Source: Candidatus Delongbacteria bacterium (GTDB lineage Bacteria > CAIWAD01). From it: 64,000 nt of DNA. The position numbers were made by a program, and so were the translations under genes. The stretch spans positions 310,001 to 374,000 of the forward strand of contig JACKCN010000002.1 in NCBI GenBank assembly GCA_020634015.1, given 5' to 3'. Shown here piece by piece: positions 48,536-58,034 of this stretch (within the stretch, counting starts at the first letter, position 1; each line of letters begins with the position of its first letter). Under the pieces are notes generated by a model. That model was given only the letters and a program-made list of their open reading frames with translations. It had not been told where the DNA came from and ran no database searches.

Positions 48536-49870
48536 TCAGTGTGTTTCAGCCTTGCTGTCCCGGACCGCCAGAACCAGGCCGTGCTTGTTCCAGCTGATCT
48601 CGCAGCGTGTGCGGCCTGCCAGGAATTCGCGCAGTGGGTGTCCGATGAACTCGGCGCGCCAGCCCTTGAGCAGGCTCGAGTCGGCACCGTCTTCTCCGGT
48701 CTTCCTGGAACCCAGATCGCGACTGTAGGCCAGCATGTCCTGGCGGCTGTAGCACAGCGCGGGCGAGACCTGCTGCCCCAGGCAGAAACACTGGGCCAGC
48801 GCCAGCAGGTTGTCCACTTCCTGGCGCTCGCGAGCCTTTTCTTCCAGACGATTGTTCGCGGGCTTGCGGCTGGTGCGGTCGTCGCGCCCGGCCACCAGGG
48901 CCTGCACCAGCTGCTCGCCCAGCTCGCGGGCCAGCGAGCGCGGCAGCACCGGGCTCTGCTGGAGTTCGGCCACTGTGTACACGGGGCGGCGGGCCAGATC
49001 CAGCAGGGTTTCGTCGCGAATCACCGAACGCGGGGGCAGATTGGCCTCCCGCGCGATGCCTTCGCGCAGCAACGCCAGATGTTTCACGGCAATGTACAGC
49101 GAGGGTTTCAGGTTGCCCGCGCCGCGCACCTTGAGGGTGATGTCGTCGTCGGAGGTGCGGTGCAGGTCTTCGCGGCAGAGAGTCTCACACTCGGATTCAA
49201 GCCAGGTCGAGCGTCCCAGCGCGTCAAGTTTCGCCTGCATCAAGGCGTGCATCGCGGGCAGAAAACGCACATCATTGGCGGCGTAGAACACCTGCACTTC
49301 GTCCAGCGGGCGGCAGCTCCAGTCGGTGAAGGCCGGCCCCTTGGAAATGTCGGCGCCCAGCATTTCGGCCACCAGCTTGTTCAGGGCCAGCGGCCAGGGC
49401 AGTCCGATCAGTCCGGCGGCGATCTGGGTGTCAAAGATCCGCGCCGGGCGCTTGCCCAGCAGGCGCATCACGGGTTCCAGATCCTGCTGGCCCGCGTGCA
49501 CCAGCTTGAGCACACCGGGATCGGCCACCAGTTCCCAGAAGGGGGTCACATCCAGCTCACCCAGCGGATCAATCAGGGCGATGCGTTCCGGCGTGGCCAC
49601 CTGGATCAGGCAGAGCCGCGGCCAGTAGCTGAGCTCGCTGATGAATTCGGTGTCAAAGGCGAAGACGCCGGTCGCGCGCAGGTGCGCCAGAATCTCCTCG
49701 AGGGCTGCCGCGTCCTGGATCCACTCGGGGCGTCCGGAGGGCACCAGCGAGTGGCCGTCCAGATGGCTCACGTTGGGCAGGTTCTCTTCGCTCATCACAG
49801 CGTTGTGCTGACGCTGGCGGCGGCGTTCGAGATGCGCCACCAGGCGGGGTTGACGTGCGGGGCGGCTCAT
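48536..49870 (-). CDS. rnd: ribonuclease D
   Basis: A DEDD-family 3'-5' exoribonuclease acting on tRNA precursors. The catalytic motifs are FDTEFISELSYWPRLCLIQVA (Exo I), LVHAGQQDLEPVMRLLG (Exo II) and VFYAANDVRFLPAMHALM (Exo III); HRDC-like helices fill the C-terminal part. Two starts are possible: ATG 49870 (444 residues) and ATG 49795 (419 residues); neither has a clear ribosome-binding site, and the first adds only a basic, low-complexity tail. It lies near glycosyltransferases without obvious functional link. Confidence 0.9.
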   Translation of the reverse strand: MSRPARQPRLVAHLERRRQRQHNAVMSEENLPNVSHLDGHSLVPSGRPEWIQDAAALEEILAHLRATGVFAFDTEFISELSYWPRLCLIQVATPERIALIDPLGELDVTPFWELVADPGVLKLVHAGQQDLEPVMRLLGKRPARIFDTQIAAGLIGLPWPLALNKLVAEMLGADISKGPAFTDWSCRPLDEVQVFYAANDVRFLPAMHALMQAKLDALGRSTWLESECETLCREDLHRTSDDDITLKVRGAGNLKPSLYIAVKHLALLREGIAREANLPPRSVIRDETLLDLARRPVYTVAELQQSPVLPRSLARELGEQLVQALVAGRDDRTSRKPANNRLEEKARERQEVDNLLALAQCFCLGQQVSPALCYSRQDMLAYSRDLGSRKTGEDGADSSLLKGWRAEFIGHPLREFLAGRTRCEISWNKHGLVLAVRDSKAETH

Positions 49871-49906
49871 GCGGCTCGTGTCCGGTAGCTGTGGGTGCGA
49901 TGCAAC

Positions 49907-50740
49907 TCAGGTCCTTTCCGGGGTTCTGGCCCCTGGCCGGCGTCGTGGTCGACTCAACCAGCCGCTGCGCGGAATCAGTCGCGCCAGTGTTCGTGTGCGC
50001 AGGATGCGCCGACGGGCGGTCTGCCAGTCTTCGCGGCCCTCCACGGGAAACTCCTCGTAGCCCAGGCAGCGATTCGCCTCGCGCAGTTTGTCGGCAAACC
50101 CTCCCGGCAGATCCTCGGCGTGGTGCGTGACCATGGGGCCTTCGGGAAAACAGCGGAAGCGGCCTCCCCACTGGTTCCAGAAACGGCGCAACAGGCTGGG
50201 GATGTGCACGGGCATCAGTTCGTCAAGCGGCAGCCAGCGCAGTCCCAGATCTTCCAGGGCGTTGGCCACATGGCATTCGGCGTGAGTGCGAAAATCCAGA
50301 ATCCCGGGGTGGGCGCGCAGCACTTCGCTGCGTACCAGGGCCAGGTCCAGAGCCAGACTCCGCCAGCGGTCCTGCCAGAGGGCCGAAGCCCAGACCGCTT
50401 CTTCCGTCCGCAGGCGCTCAATATAGGTTCGCAGCAGGCGATCGGAGAAGAGCCAGGTGTCCGCCTCGATCAGCAGGGTAAAGGGGCAATGGGCGGGAAT
50501 CCTGGGCAGCGCCGCCTGCAGCAGCTGGGCGTTGCCGCCGATGTGGCCCGCGTTGTGTTCCAGCTCCAGCAGGTCCTCGACCTGTGCCCGCACGGAATCG
50601 GGAACCCGGTGTCCGGCGGCGGCGCCATTGCTCACCACCAGCCGATGCACGGGCAGGGTCCAGTGACGCCCGATGATGTTCACCAGGGTCTCCAGATCCT
50701 GCATGCGGTCGTGCACCCGAATCACCACACACAGAGTCAC
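49907..50740 (-). CDS. putative glycosyltransferase (GT-A-like)
   Basis: A 277-residue protein that begins VTLCVVIRVHDRMQDLETLV and carries LLIEADTWLFSDRLL, where Glu-Ala-Asp takes the place of a DxD sugar-nucleotide motif. The pattern suggests a GT-A glycosyltransferase-like fold. The start is the GTG at 50740 overlapping the upstream gene by four bases; the longer frame from 50818 lies inside that gene. It sits in the envelope sugar cluster, so cell-surface glycan synthesis is likely; donor and acceptor are unknown. Confidence 0.7.
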   Translation of the reverse strand: MTLCVVIRVHDRMQDLETLVNIIGRHWTLPVHRLVVSNGAAAGHRVPDSVRAQVEDLLELEHNAGHIGGNAQLLQAALPRIPAHCPFTLLIEADTWLFSDRLLRTYIERLRTEEAVWASALWQDRWRSLALDLALVRSEVLRAHPGILDFRTHAECHVANALEDLGLRWLPLDELMPVHIPSLLRRFWNQWGGRFRCFPEGPMVTHHAEDLPGGFADKLREANRCLGYEEFPVEGREDWQTARRRILRTRTLARLIPRSGWLSRPRRRPGARTPERT

Positions 50741-51567
50741 GCGCCGCCTCCCAGCCCGCGCATCCAGCGGGACAGTCGGCTGCCCAGGCGACCTTCCTTT
50801 TCCGACAGGCGCTGGCACTCCAGCTCATGCAGCCAGTCCAGCAGGACTTCGGGGTGCCGGGCGAACAGACCCGCGTGCCGACAGCGGATCCGGTGATACA
50901 CCTCGGCTTCCTGCAGGCGCTTTGCTCGCCTGCTCTTCGAGTTTCTGGCCTTCTCGTGCTTGCGGTACTGGAACAGGCACGGGTCCAGTCGCAGCACACG
51001 ACGCTCCAGCTCGAGCAGGCTCAGCCAGAAATCATAGTCCTCGCGCAGCAGCAGGTCTTCGCAGTATCCGCCCACCCGTTCCCAGTCGGCGCGCCGGTAG
51101 ACGGCCGAGGCGAAGATCTGGTTGCCGCGCAGCATGCCGGGCAGGCTGAAGTCGGGCAGGTGCCAGGGGCCGGACTTGCGGCCGAAGAACTCGGCATGGC
51201 AGTACACGATGCCCAGCTCCGGGTCACGGTCCAGCGCCTGCACGGCCAGTTCGGCGTAGTCCGGGCAGAGCCGGTCGTCGGCGTCCAGGGGCAGAATGTA
51301 CTGGCCGCGCGCCGCGCGGATGCCCGCGTTGCGTGCCACGGAACAGCCGCGATTGGGCTGGCGCAGCACGGTGGTGCGCTCGCGCTGGAAGCTGTCCAGA
51401 ATGCGTCGTGTGTCCAGATCGCTGGAGCCGTCGTCCACCACGATCACTTCCAGCTCGGCCAGAGTCTGTGCCAGAGCCGATTCCACGGCTTCGGCCAGAA
51501 ACGGCCCGTGGTTGAAACACGGCACCACCACACTCAGGCGCGGGACGGGCTGGCCGGAATCGCTCAT
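50737..51567 (-). CDS. family 2 glycosyltransferase
   Basis: A 276-residue inverting GT2 enzyme. It opens LSVVVPCFNHGPFLAEAVES, then VIVVDDGSSD and ILPLDADDRL, the nucleotide-binding and DxD-type motifs; the late REDYDFWLSLLE is the ED-type catalytic block. It resembles teichoic-acid or LPS outer-core transferases. It overlaps both neighbours by four bases, so it is translated with the GT9 gene upstream. Confidence 0.92.
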   Translation of the reverse strand: MSDSGQPVPRLSVVVPCFNHGPFLAEAVESALAQTLAELEVIVVDDGSSDLDTRRILDSFQRERTTVLRQPNRGCSVARNAGIRAARGQYILPLDADDRLCPDYAELAVQALDRDPELGIVYCHAEFFGRKSGPWHLPDFSLPGMLRGNQIFASAVYRRADWERVGGYCEDLLLREDYDFWLSLLELERRVLRLDPCLFQYRKHEKARNSKSRRAKRLQEAEVYHRIRCRHAGLFARHPEVLLDWLHELECQRLSEKEGRLGSRLSRWMRGLGGGA

Positions 51568-52607
51568 GCCTTCCTCGCGGGAAAGGGTATGAACCCGTCT
51601 CTGGCCAGGGCCTCCACTCGGCTCCAGACCGCGTCCACCTCGATCTCGGCCAGGGTGTCAACCGCTTCGCAGGGGCCCTGTGTGGGCAGTGCGCGCGAGG
51701 CGGAGGCCGTTGCCACCCAGCGCTGTCGTGGGTCGTCCGGGCGGGTCCAGGATTCCGGGTGCACATGGCCGTAGACCGTCACGCTGGGTACCCCGGACAG
51801 GGCCGCCAGATGTTTGGGCCCCCCGTCGTTGCCCGCGAAGAGCGCGCAGCGTGCCAGGATTTCCTTGAGTGTGCCGAAGTCGGGCATGGGGTAGTCCACC
51901 AGGGCCTCGTGTGTCATGCGGGCGGCAATGGCCCGGGCAGCCTCCTGCTCACCGGGACCGTACACCAGAAAGGGCTGGTAGCCCACTTCAGCCAGTCGGT
52001 CGCCCAGTACGGCCAGTTTCTCCGGGGGCCACACCTTGTAGGATCGGCGACTGACTCCGAACAGGGCAGCGACCGGGGCATGGAAGCGCTCGCGCGCGAA
52101 TTGCTCGGCCGCCAGCCGCGATTCTTCCAGCACCGGAAACTCAAGTTGCAGATCCTCAAGATCCACGCGGGAATCCTGGAGCAGCTTCAGTTTGTCCAGC
52201 GCGCTGTAGTCCGTGTTGCGACGATCGTATGGCCGGGTATAGAGCAGGTTGCGCAGGACATCCCGGGCGAAACCCAGCCTCACGCGTGCACCACTCAGCC
52301 AGGCCAGCAGCGCGGTCGAGGGCAGTCCCTGACAGTCCACCACCAGATCGTAGCGCTGGGCGCGCAGCTCGCGCACCAGATCCAGCCAGCCGGCCAGACC
52401 TTCCTTGCGCGGCAGCAGGCGCAGCGCCGAGACCCGGGGATTGTGCCCCAGCACCAGGCTTCCGGATGGCTCGCAGAGCACATCCAGACTGGCCTCCGGA
52501 TGCAGGGCCTGAAGGGCGCGCAGGGCGGGGGTGATCATCAGCAGGTCGCCCAGCTGGCGCAACTGGATCACCAGAATCCGCTTCACGACCGGTGCGTTGG
52601 ATCCCAT
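51564..52607 (-). CDS. heptosyltransferase family (GT9) protein
   Basis: A 347-residue GT9 enzyme. ILVIQLRQLGDLLMITPALRAL is the N-terminal signature, FLVYGPGEQEAARAIA and FAGNDGGPKHLAALSGVPSVTVYG are the donor-side blocks. Such proteins add heptose or related sugars to the LPS core. A second copy of the family lies at 32331 and a third at 62320; sequences differ, so they likely act at different core positions. It overlaps the GT2 gene by four bases and follows the DUF6165 gene by six. Confidence 0.92.
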   Translation of the reverse strand: MGSNAPVVKRILVIQLRQLGDLLMITPALRALQALHPEASLDVLCEPSGSLVLGHNPRVSALRLLPRKEGLAGWLDLVRELRAQRYDLVVDCQGLPSTALLAWLSGARVRLGFARDVLRNLLYTRPYDRRNTDYSALDKLKLLQDSRVDLEDLQLEFPVLEESRLAAEQFARERFHAPVAALFGVSRRSYKVWPPEKLAVLGDRLAEVGYQPFLVYGPGEQEAARAIAARMTHEALVDYPMPDFGTLKEILARCALFAGNDGGPKHLAALSGVPSVTVYGHVHPESWTRPDDPRQRWVATASASRALPTQGPCEAVDTLAEIEVDAVWSRVEALARDGFIPFPARKA

Positions 52608-52613
52608 GCGCTC

Positions 52614-53039
52614 TCAGTCCCCGCCGAGGGTGGACCCACCGGGTTCGGTCGCCCCGGGAGCCCGATAGTCCACGTATTGCTTCTCTTCCACCAAGCTGCT
52701 GCCGAAGTGGGTGTTCAAGCGCTGCTTCAACGCGGCACGTTCATCGTTCGTGTAATACACGGCCCGGGCCAGCGCGATGAATTCCATGCCGAAATCCTGA
52801 CGGGTTTCCAGCACGCGCAGTTCGTCTTCCACCTTCCAGAGCCGGCCATTGACCTGGTCCAGTGCCGTTTCCAGCTCGGGGTGGCGCAGTCCGCGCGTGT
52901 CGGCCACCGTCTGCAGGGCGTCGTGCTCGCGCTGCACGTTGTCACGCTTGGGGCCGGGGCTGAAGTTCTTCAGCTTGATCCGCAGGATCGAGAGCTTGTC
53001 CAGCAGCTCACCAATGGATACGGGGACTTCGACGATCAA
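52614..53039 (-). CDS. DUF6165 family protein
   Basis: A small protein of about 141 residues with VEVPVSIGELLDKLSILRIK near the start and FIALARAVYYTNDERAALKQ near the end, features of DUF6165, often encoded among LPS genes. I prefer the TTG at 53039 because AAAGGA lies six bases upstream and it matches the family N-terminus. An ATG at 53063 would add eight residues, and the longer frame from 53225 is made of AT-rich sequence unlike the family. Function is not known; it is probably a cytoplasmic helper of core or O-chain assembly. Confidence 0.75.
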   Translation of the reverse strand: MIVEVPVSIGELLDKLSILRIKLKNFSPGPKRDNVQREHDALQTVADTRGLRHPELETALDQVNGRLWKVEDELRVLETRQDFGMEFIALARAVYYTNDERAALKQRLNTHFGSSLVEEKQYVDYRAPGATEPGGSTLGGD

Positions 53040-53082
53040 GGTTTTTCCTTTCGAGTACGTCATTTCTACATAATGGCGTGTG

Positions 53083-53940
53083 TCATTCAGGTGAATTGGA
53101 GCCAGTTGGTCGTAGTTTTTCTCGCATTGCGTAGAATTGCTTGCGATGTGCAAAGTAGCGCATTGCCCCGCCCTTGAATCCAATCGTGTATTCCCAATTG
53201 TGTTCCCAATCAGGAATGCCGTCAAATGAGCTGTGCAGTGGATCTTCGAAGTCAGCAGGATACTCGGTGAAGTCCATTATGGTCATGATGCTTCTCTGGT
53301 CCAGGAGATCCAATACTGGTTGCTTTGGGAGTGAGTTGATATCCGGCGAATATGCACTTCCAATACCGGAAGTCGCCACTGCAAGCTCGTCCAGGCTACA
53401 AGGTGTTCTCCAATCCCGGGTCCCATAAAAGAACTGCGGAGGTAGAGGTTCTCTTCTGCCTGTTTCATCATTAAGTATTGTTAAGGCGAGATAAAGCTCA
53501 TTCCTTGTTCGATGTTCAACTTGCTTGTATGCGGTTCTTAACGAGGCGGTTGTGATATGCTCAGCCAATGTTTGAGCACTTTTGATCGCACGTGCCGCGC
53601 GTATCCACAGCACTCTATCATTGTTGCCATCTCTAAGGAGCTCTAGTGCTTCTTGCAAACCGTCTTTAGCCTGTTGAAAATAGAACATTGAGTCACGAAA
53701 AATCTTCTCGTGCTTATTGTAATCCAGTCGATCCTGTAGCGTTAGAACTGCAATCAATGCAGTACTCGTGACGACAAAAAGAGTCAAGAACTCGGCAAAA
53801 CTGACATTAAAGTTGCTGATCACATTTGATAAGTAGGATTCCACCGATGGCAAGAAAGCAGACAGAGTCAACACAGCACTCAGAATCCATAAGAATACGA
53901 GTATCCAGTGCAGGATTCTGATGATTCTATTGAGCATCAT
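53083..53940 (-). CDS. AT-rich orphan membrane protein, 285 aa
   Basis: I do not recognise this protein. It has two N-terminal helices (about 8-30 and 47-67), then a soluble region of about 215 residues with a helical part (LDYNKHEKIFRDSMFYFQQA to 150) and an Asp/Trp/Tyr-rich end. Base composition is strikingly AT-richer than both neighbours, and codon choice differs (frequent AAT, ATT, TCA). It sits on the same strand between the msbA-like gene (ten bases after its stop) and DUF6165. The signature is one of horizontal transfer. It could act in defence, in membrane stress, or with its neighbours; none is shown. Confidence 0.7.
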   Translation of the reverse strand: MMLNRIIRILHWILVFLWILSAVLTLSAFLPSVESYLSNVISNFNVSFAEFLTLFVVTSTALIAVLTLQDRLDYNKHEKIFRDSMFYFQQAKDGLQEALELLRDGNNDRVLWIRAARAIKSAQTLAEHITTASLRTAYKQVEHRTRNELYLALTILNDETGRREPLPPQFFYGTRDWRTPCSLDELAVATSGIGSAYSPDINSLPKQPVLDLLDQRSIMTIMDFTEYPADFEDPLHSSFDGIPDWEHNWEYTIGFKGGAMRYFAHRKQFYAMREKLRPTGSNSPE

Positions 53941-53950
53941 GTTTCCGGTT

Positions 53951-55825
53951 TCAAACCTTGAACTGCAGGTCGTAGAGCTTGCGGTACTCGGCGCAGCTCT
54001 CGAGAAGCTCGGCGTGGGGGCCGCTGCCCTCGATGCGTCCTTCCTTGAGACACACGATGCGGTCGGCCCGGATGATGGTGGAGAGCCGGTGCGCGATCAC
54101 CAGCGCGGTGCGTTCGCCCACGCTGCGGTCGAGGGCTTCCTGGACCAGGATTTCACTTTCGGTGTCCAGCGCGCTGGTGGCTTCGTCCAGCAGCAGCACC
54201 TCGGGCTGGCGATGGATCGCCCGCGCGATGGCCAGCCGCTGGCGCTGCCCGCCCGAAAGATTGGCACCCGCTTCCTCGATCAGGCTCTCGGGGCCGCCCA
54301 TCGCCCGCACGAAGTCCCAGGCATTGGCCGTGCGCAGCGCCGCTTCCACGCGGGCCGCGTCGGTGTGTTCTTCGGGGTAGGCCACATTCTCGGCCACCGT
54401 GAGACGGAAGAGAAAGGTTTCCTGGCTCACCACCCCGAAATGGCTGCGGTAGCTGCCCAGAGTGAAGCGTCGCACGTCCTGCCCGTCCAGCAGCACGGCA
54501 CCTTCGTCGGGGTCCTGCAGGCGCAGCAGCAGATTGGCGATGGTGGTCTTGCCACTGCCGGACGCGCCCACCAGGGCCAGAAACTCTCCCCGGTGCAGAC
54601 TGAGGTCGATGCCGCGCAGGGCTTCCTGCCCTTCGTAGCGCACTCTGACGTTCTCCAGTCTCAGCTTTTCGACCAGCGGAGGCGCGGGGATCGCGTCCGG
54701 GGCTTCCCTGACCTGGGGCTCGGCGTGCAGCACTTCCATCAGGCGCTCGCCGGCCCCCGTGCCACGCTGCAGTTCGTTCCAGGCCCGCGCCGCCACCTTC
54801 AATGGATACAACAGCGAGAGCAGCGCGGCCAGAAAGGTCAGGAAGGCCGCGGCGGACAGTCCCCCGTCCACGGCCAGCACACGGCGCCCGCCCACCCAGA
54901 GCATGCTGACCGCCACCAGGGTCGAGGCCCACTCCCCGAAAGGCGCCGAGAGCGCGGCCACGAATTCCAGCTTGCGCACCCGGCGGAAGTAGCCCAGCGT
55001 GGCCCGTTCGAAGCGCTGTGTCTCACGGCCATGGGCGAAGAAGGCCTGCACCACGCGAAAGCCCGAGAGATTCTCCGAGAGGCGGGTGGTCACTTCGGAC
55101 AGATGCTCCTGGGCGCGTCGGCTGTAGGTGCGCAGTTTCTGGCCCAGCAGGTTGAGCGCGGCCACCGCGGGGGCCAGCACGAAGAGGCTGAGGGCCGTGA
55201 GCCGCCAGTCGATCACCAGGGCCAGCCCCAGATAGACCAGGCTCTGCAGCAGGTTCATCAGCAGGTCGCTGACCTTGGTGATGGTGAGCGTGCGCACCAC
55301 CATCACATCGTTGATCAGGCGGCTGATGATTTCGCCCCTGCGGAAACGCAGGAACACGCCCATGCCCAGGTCCTGGATCTGGCGGAACAGGTGGTTGCGC
55401 AGCTCGCGGATCAGCACCTGCTCGACCTGCACGAAGCAGATCCGGTAGCCGTAGGTGATGATCAGCTTCAAGGTCGACAGCGCCAGTGCGGCTCCGCAGA
55501 GAAAGACCAGCACCTGCCAGGGACTCTGGCTGCCCAGGAAGCGGTCCAGCGCCAGCCCGGCCCCCTCGCGGATCGTCTCGATGGAGCCCGAGCCCAGAGT
55601 GTGGCCCAGGTCGCTCAGCAGGGTCGACAGCGCGCGGGAAATGGCCACGGTCTCGCCCGTCAGGGGGGCCACCGGCCGCAGGAAGACACCCTCGAAGAAG
55701 GGATAGATCATGCCGATGTTGACGCCCGCCAGCAGGCTGGCCAGCAGCATCAGCACCAGACCCAGCACGATCCAGAGGCGCACGGGCCCGAGATAGCTCA
55801 TGAACTGGCGGGTGAGGGCGAACAT
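53951..55825 (-). CDS. msbA: MsbA-like ABC exporter
   Basis: A 624-residue half-transporter: six membrane helices (about 1-320) and an ATPase domain with Walker A LVGASGSGKTTIANLL, signature GANLSGGQRQRLAIARAI and Walker B VLLLDEATSALDTES. Type IV exporters of this shape flip lipid A-core or other lipids and drugs. Envelope sugar genes on both sides favour a lipid A-core flippase. ATG 55825 has AGGAG upstream; the longer frame from 55972 has none. The AT-rich orphan gene follows. Confidence 0.88.
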   Translation of the reverse strand: MFALTRQFMSYLGPVRLWIVLGLVLMLLASLLAGVNIGMIYPFFEGVFLRPVAPLTGETVAISRALSTLLSDLGHTLGSGSIETIREGAGLALDRFLGSQSPWQVLVFLCGAALALSTLKLIITYGYRICFVQVEQVLIRELRNHLFRQIQDLGMGVFLRFRRGEIISRLINDVMVVRTLTITKVSDLLMNLLQSLVYLGLALVIDWRLTALSLFVLAPAVAALNLLGQKLRTYSRRAQEHLSEVTTRLSENLSGFRVVQAFFAHGRETQRFERATLGYFRRVRKLEFVAALSAPFGEWASTLVAVSMLWVGGRRVLAVDGGLSAAAFLTFLAALLSLLYPLKVAARAWNELQRGTGAGERLMEVLHAEPQVREAPDAIPAPPLVEKLRLENVRVRYEGQEALRGIDLSLHRGEFLALVGASGSGKTTIANLLLRLQDPDEGAVLLDGQDVRRFTLGSYRSHFGVVSQETFLFRLTVAENVAYPEEHTDAARVEAALRTANAWDFVRAMGGPESLIEEAGANLSGGQRQRLAIARAIHRQPEVLLLDEATSALDTESEILVQEALDRSVGERTALVIAHRLSTIIRADRIVCLKEGRIEGSGPHAELLESCAEYRKLYDLQFKV

Positions 55826-55895
55826 CGGTCTCCTGGCATGCACGGGGCGTCGATTTCCGGCGGATGGCGCTGTGGGCCGCGGCCGGGAGCGCGCC

Positions 55896-55901
55896 AATAT
55901 A
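55896..55901 (-). promoter_or_regulatory. candidate -10 of the msbA-like operon
   Basis: On the minus strand TATATT followed by GGCGCGC, 71 bases upstream of the msbA-like start, repeats the element seen at 5532, 21839 and 57933. No clear -35 box is seen. The same spot read on the plus strand gives TATAGA, so it may serve the divergent genes too. Confidence 0.35.
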
Positions 55902-56018
55902 GAATTGTGGAAGGCAGCCCGGCGGCTCGGGGACCCGCATCCGCCGGGGACATGGGGAAATGCTTTATTCACGGGCGTTCACGACAGGAAACAGCCAGAT
56001 CCCGCAGCAGGAAGACCC

Positions 56019-56780
56019 ATGCCTCAGCCGCCCATTTCCGGCGTGATCATCGCGTTCAACGAGCAGGCCCGCATCGTGCGCGCCGTGGAAAGCCTGCGCC
56101 CCTGGTGCGCCGAGGTGCTCGTGCTGGACAGCCATTCCAGCGACCGCACGCGTGAGCTGGCCGAATCGGCGGGGGCGCGCGTGCTGTTGCAGGAGTTCCT
56201 CGGGCATCAGGCGCAGAAGAACCGGGCCATCGAGCTGGCCCGACACGACTGGATTCTGTCGCTGGACGCCGACGAGGAACTGGTGGGCGACCCGGCGAAC
56301 CTGCTGGCCGCTCTGGATTTCAACCGGGAAACTCTGGTCTACCGCATTCCGCGGCGCAACTGGTATCTGGGGGGCTGGGTGGACGCCACCGGCTGGAAGC
56401 GCGACAGCAGCGTGCGTCTCTTCAATCGCACGAAGGCCCGTTTCGGAGGCAGCACCGTGCACGACCGCGCGGGTGGCGCGGGCTGCGAGGAGCGAGTGCT
56501 CCCGGCGCAGATCCTGCACTGGCCCTACCGCGATCTGAGCCACCATCTGCAGAAGATCGATGCCTACACCAGTGCCCTGGCGGCCGAGCTGGATGGGCGC
56601 GGCGCGCGCTTTTCCGCCCTCAAGCTGACACTGGATCCACCCTGGAAATTCCTCAAGGAGTACCTGCTGCTGGGCGGCTGGAGACTGGGCTGGCGCGGGC
56701 TGGTGCTCTCGGTGATGTCGGCGATCTACGTCTTTCTGAAGTACGCCAAGCTCTGGGAACGCCAGCGGGTCGGCCGATGA
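56019..56780 (+). CDS. family 2 glycosyltransferase, WaaE/KdtX type
   Basis: A 253-residue GT2 enzyme of the LPS core glucosyltransferase type. ISGVIIAFNEQARIVRAVES, VLVLDSHSSDRT and ILSLDADEEL carry the nucleotide and DxD residues; VYRIPRRNWYLGGWVDATGW and STVHDRAG then ILHWPYRDLSHHLQKIDAYT are typical of this branch, with a membrane-associated helix at the end. ATG 56019 with AGGAAG is chosen; the longer frame starts inside the divergent promoter region. It overlaps the next gene by four bases. Confidence 0.9.
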   Translation: MPQPPISGVIIAFNEQARIVRAVESLRPWCAEVLVLDSHSSDRTRELAESAGARVLLQEFLGHQAQKNRAIELARHDWILSLDADEELVGDPANLLAALDFNRETLVYRIPRRNWYLGGWVDATGWKRDSSVRLFNRTKARFGGSTVHDRAGGAGCEERVLPAQILHWPYRDLSHHLQKIDAYTSALAAELDGRGARFSALKLTLDPPWKFLKEYLLLGGWRLGWRGLVLSVMSAIYVFLKYAKLWERQRVGR

Positions 56781-57838
56781 AGGTGCTGCATCTGAATCTC
56801 CAGATCACCTGGGGCGGTGGCGAGAACCAGAGCCTGCTGCTGATGCGCGCTCTTGCCGGGCACGGAGTCCGCAACCACCTGCTCTGCCGGCCGGGGGGAG
56901 TGCTGGAGCGCCGCTTGCGCGAGGCCCTGCCCGATGCGGTGGTGCATCACCTGCCAGCCAGCCTCTGGCTGCTGCTGACCCTGCGCCGTCACACCGCGCG
57001 CCTGCAGGCCGAACTGGGTTTTGATGTGATCCATTCCCACACCGGGCGCGAGATGCGCGGGCTGGGAGCCGTGACCGATGCGGTGACCGTGGCCCACCGC
57101 CGTGTGCCCGACCCCGTGTCGCGGGCCGCCCTGCGAGGGTACTCGGGCGTGCAGGGGGTCATTGCCGTGTCGGCGGAAATCGCCCGCCGTCTGGCTGGCC
57201 AGGGTTTGAAGGGGCCCGAGGTGCGCGTGATCCACAGCGCCGTGGACACGGAGGAGGCCGCTTCCGGGCGCGAAGACTTGCCCGGGCAGCCCGCGTTCCT
57301 GTATCTGGGACGCCTGTTGCGCCACAAGGGACTCGATGACTTGTTGCGTGCCCACGCCCAGCTGCTGACCCGGGTGCCCGGCGCCGTGCTGCACCTGGTG
57401 GGCGAAGGCCCCGACGAGCAGCGCCTGAAGAGTCTTGCCGGGAAGTTGTTGCCCGCGTCGGCGGTGGTCTTCCACGGCTTTCGCACCAACCCGCGGGACT
57501 TCATCGCGGGGGCCCACGCCTTGATTCTGGCCAGCCGCGACGAAGGCCTGGGAACCGTGGTCCTGCAGGCCCAGTTTCAGGCCTGCCCCGCGGTGGTCAG
57601 CGATGCGGGAGGCCTGCCCGAGACGATTCGTGATGGCGTCACGGGCTTGCTGGTACCTGCCGGAGACGTGCCCGCGCTGGCTGCGGCTCTCGAGCGACTG
57701 GCCCTGGAACCGGGCCTGCGCGAGCAGCTGGCGGCCGCCGGACCCGAGCACATTCGTCAGCATTTCTCGCTGGCTGCTCTGGGCCAGCAGACTCTCGACT
57801 TCTACCGGGAACTGCACGCGCGCCTTCCCGGTCGCTGA
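56777..57838 (+). CDS. GT4-type glycosyltransferase
   Basis: A 353-residue GT-B enzyme: an acceptor N-domain starting MKVLHLNLQITWGGGENQSL, VIHSHTGREM in the middle, and a donor domain with FLYLGRLLRHKGLDDLLRA, LVGEGPDEQRLKSL and the E-x7-E type ASRDEGLGTVVLQAQ loop. It likely adds one more sugar to the LPS core after the gene upstream. It overlaps the GT2 gene by four bases, so both are one unit. The sugar is unknown. Confidence 0.92.
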   Translation: MKVLHLNLQITWGGGENQSLLLMRALAGHGVRNHLLCRPGGVLERRLREALPDAVVHHLPASLWLLLTLRRHTARLQAELGFDVIHSHTGREMRGLGAVTDAVTVAHRRVPDPVSRAALRGYSGVQGVIAVSAEIARRLAGQGLKGPEVRVIHSAVDTEEAASGREDLPGQPAFLYLGRLLRHKGLDDLLRAHAQLLTRVPGAVLHLVGEGPDEQRLKSLAGKLLPASAVVFHGFRTNPRDFIAGAHALILASRDEGLGTVVLQAQFQACPAVVSDAGGLPETIRDGVTGLLVPAGDVPALAAALERLALEPGLREQLAAAGPEHIRQHFSLAALGQQTLDFYRELHARLPGR

Positions 57839-57932
57839 GCGCCGGTCCGGCGGCTTTGGCCGGTGGACTCATATCATGCAAGCAGGCCCGGCGGAGGCTG
57901 CCGTTCAGGCAGGCCCAGCAGGGCCGGTTTTC

Positions 57933-57938
57933 TATATT
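57933..57938 (+). promoter_or_regulatory. candidate -10 before the DUF6305-smpB operon
   Basis: TATATT with a CGCCCCGCG trailer lies 97 bases before the DUF6305 start in the 196-base gap after the glycosyltransferase. It matches the pattern at 5532. A GTTCAG at 57903 is the only weak upstream partner. Confidence 0.35.
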
Positions 57939-58034
57939 CGCCCCGCGCGTCGCGGCATACGCCGTGACGCGCTCACGACTCCGGCACCGGATCATTCTGC
58001 AATGCCCCGGCCCGGACCCAACGCAGGACACACG

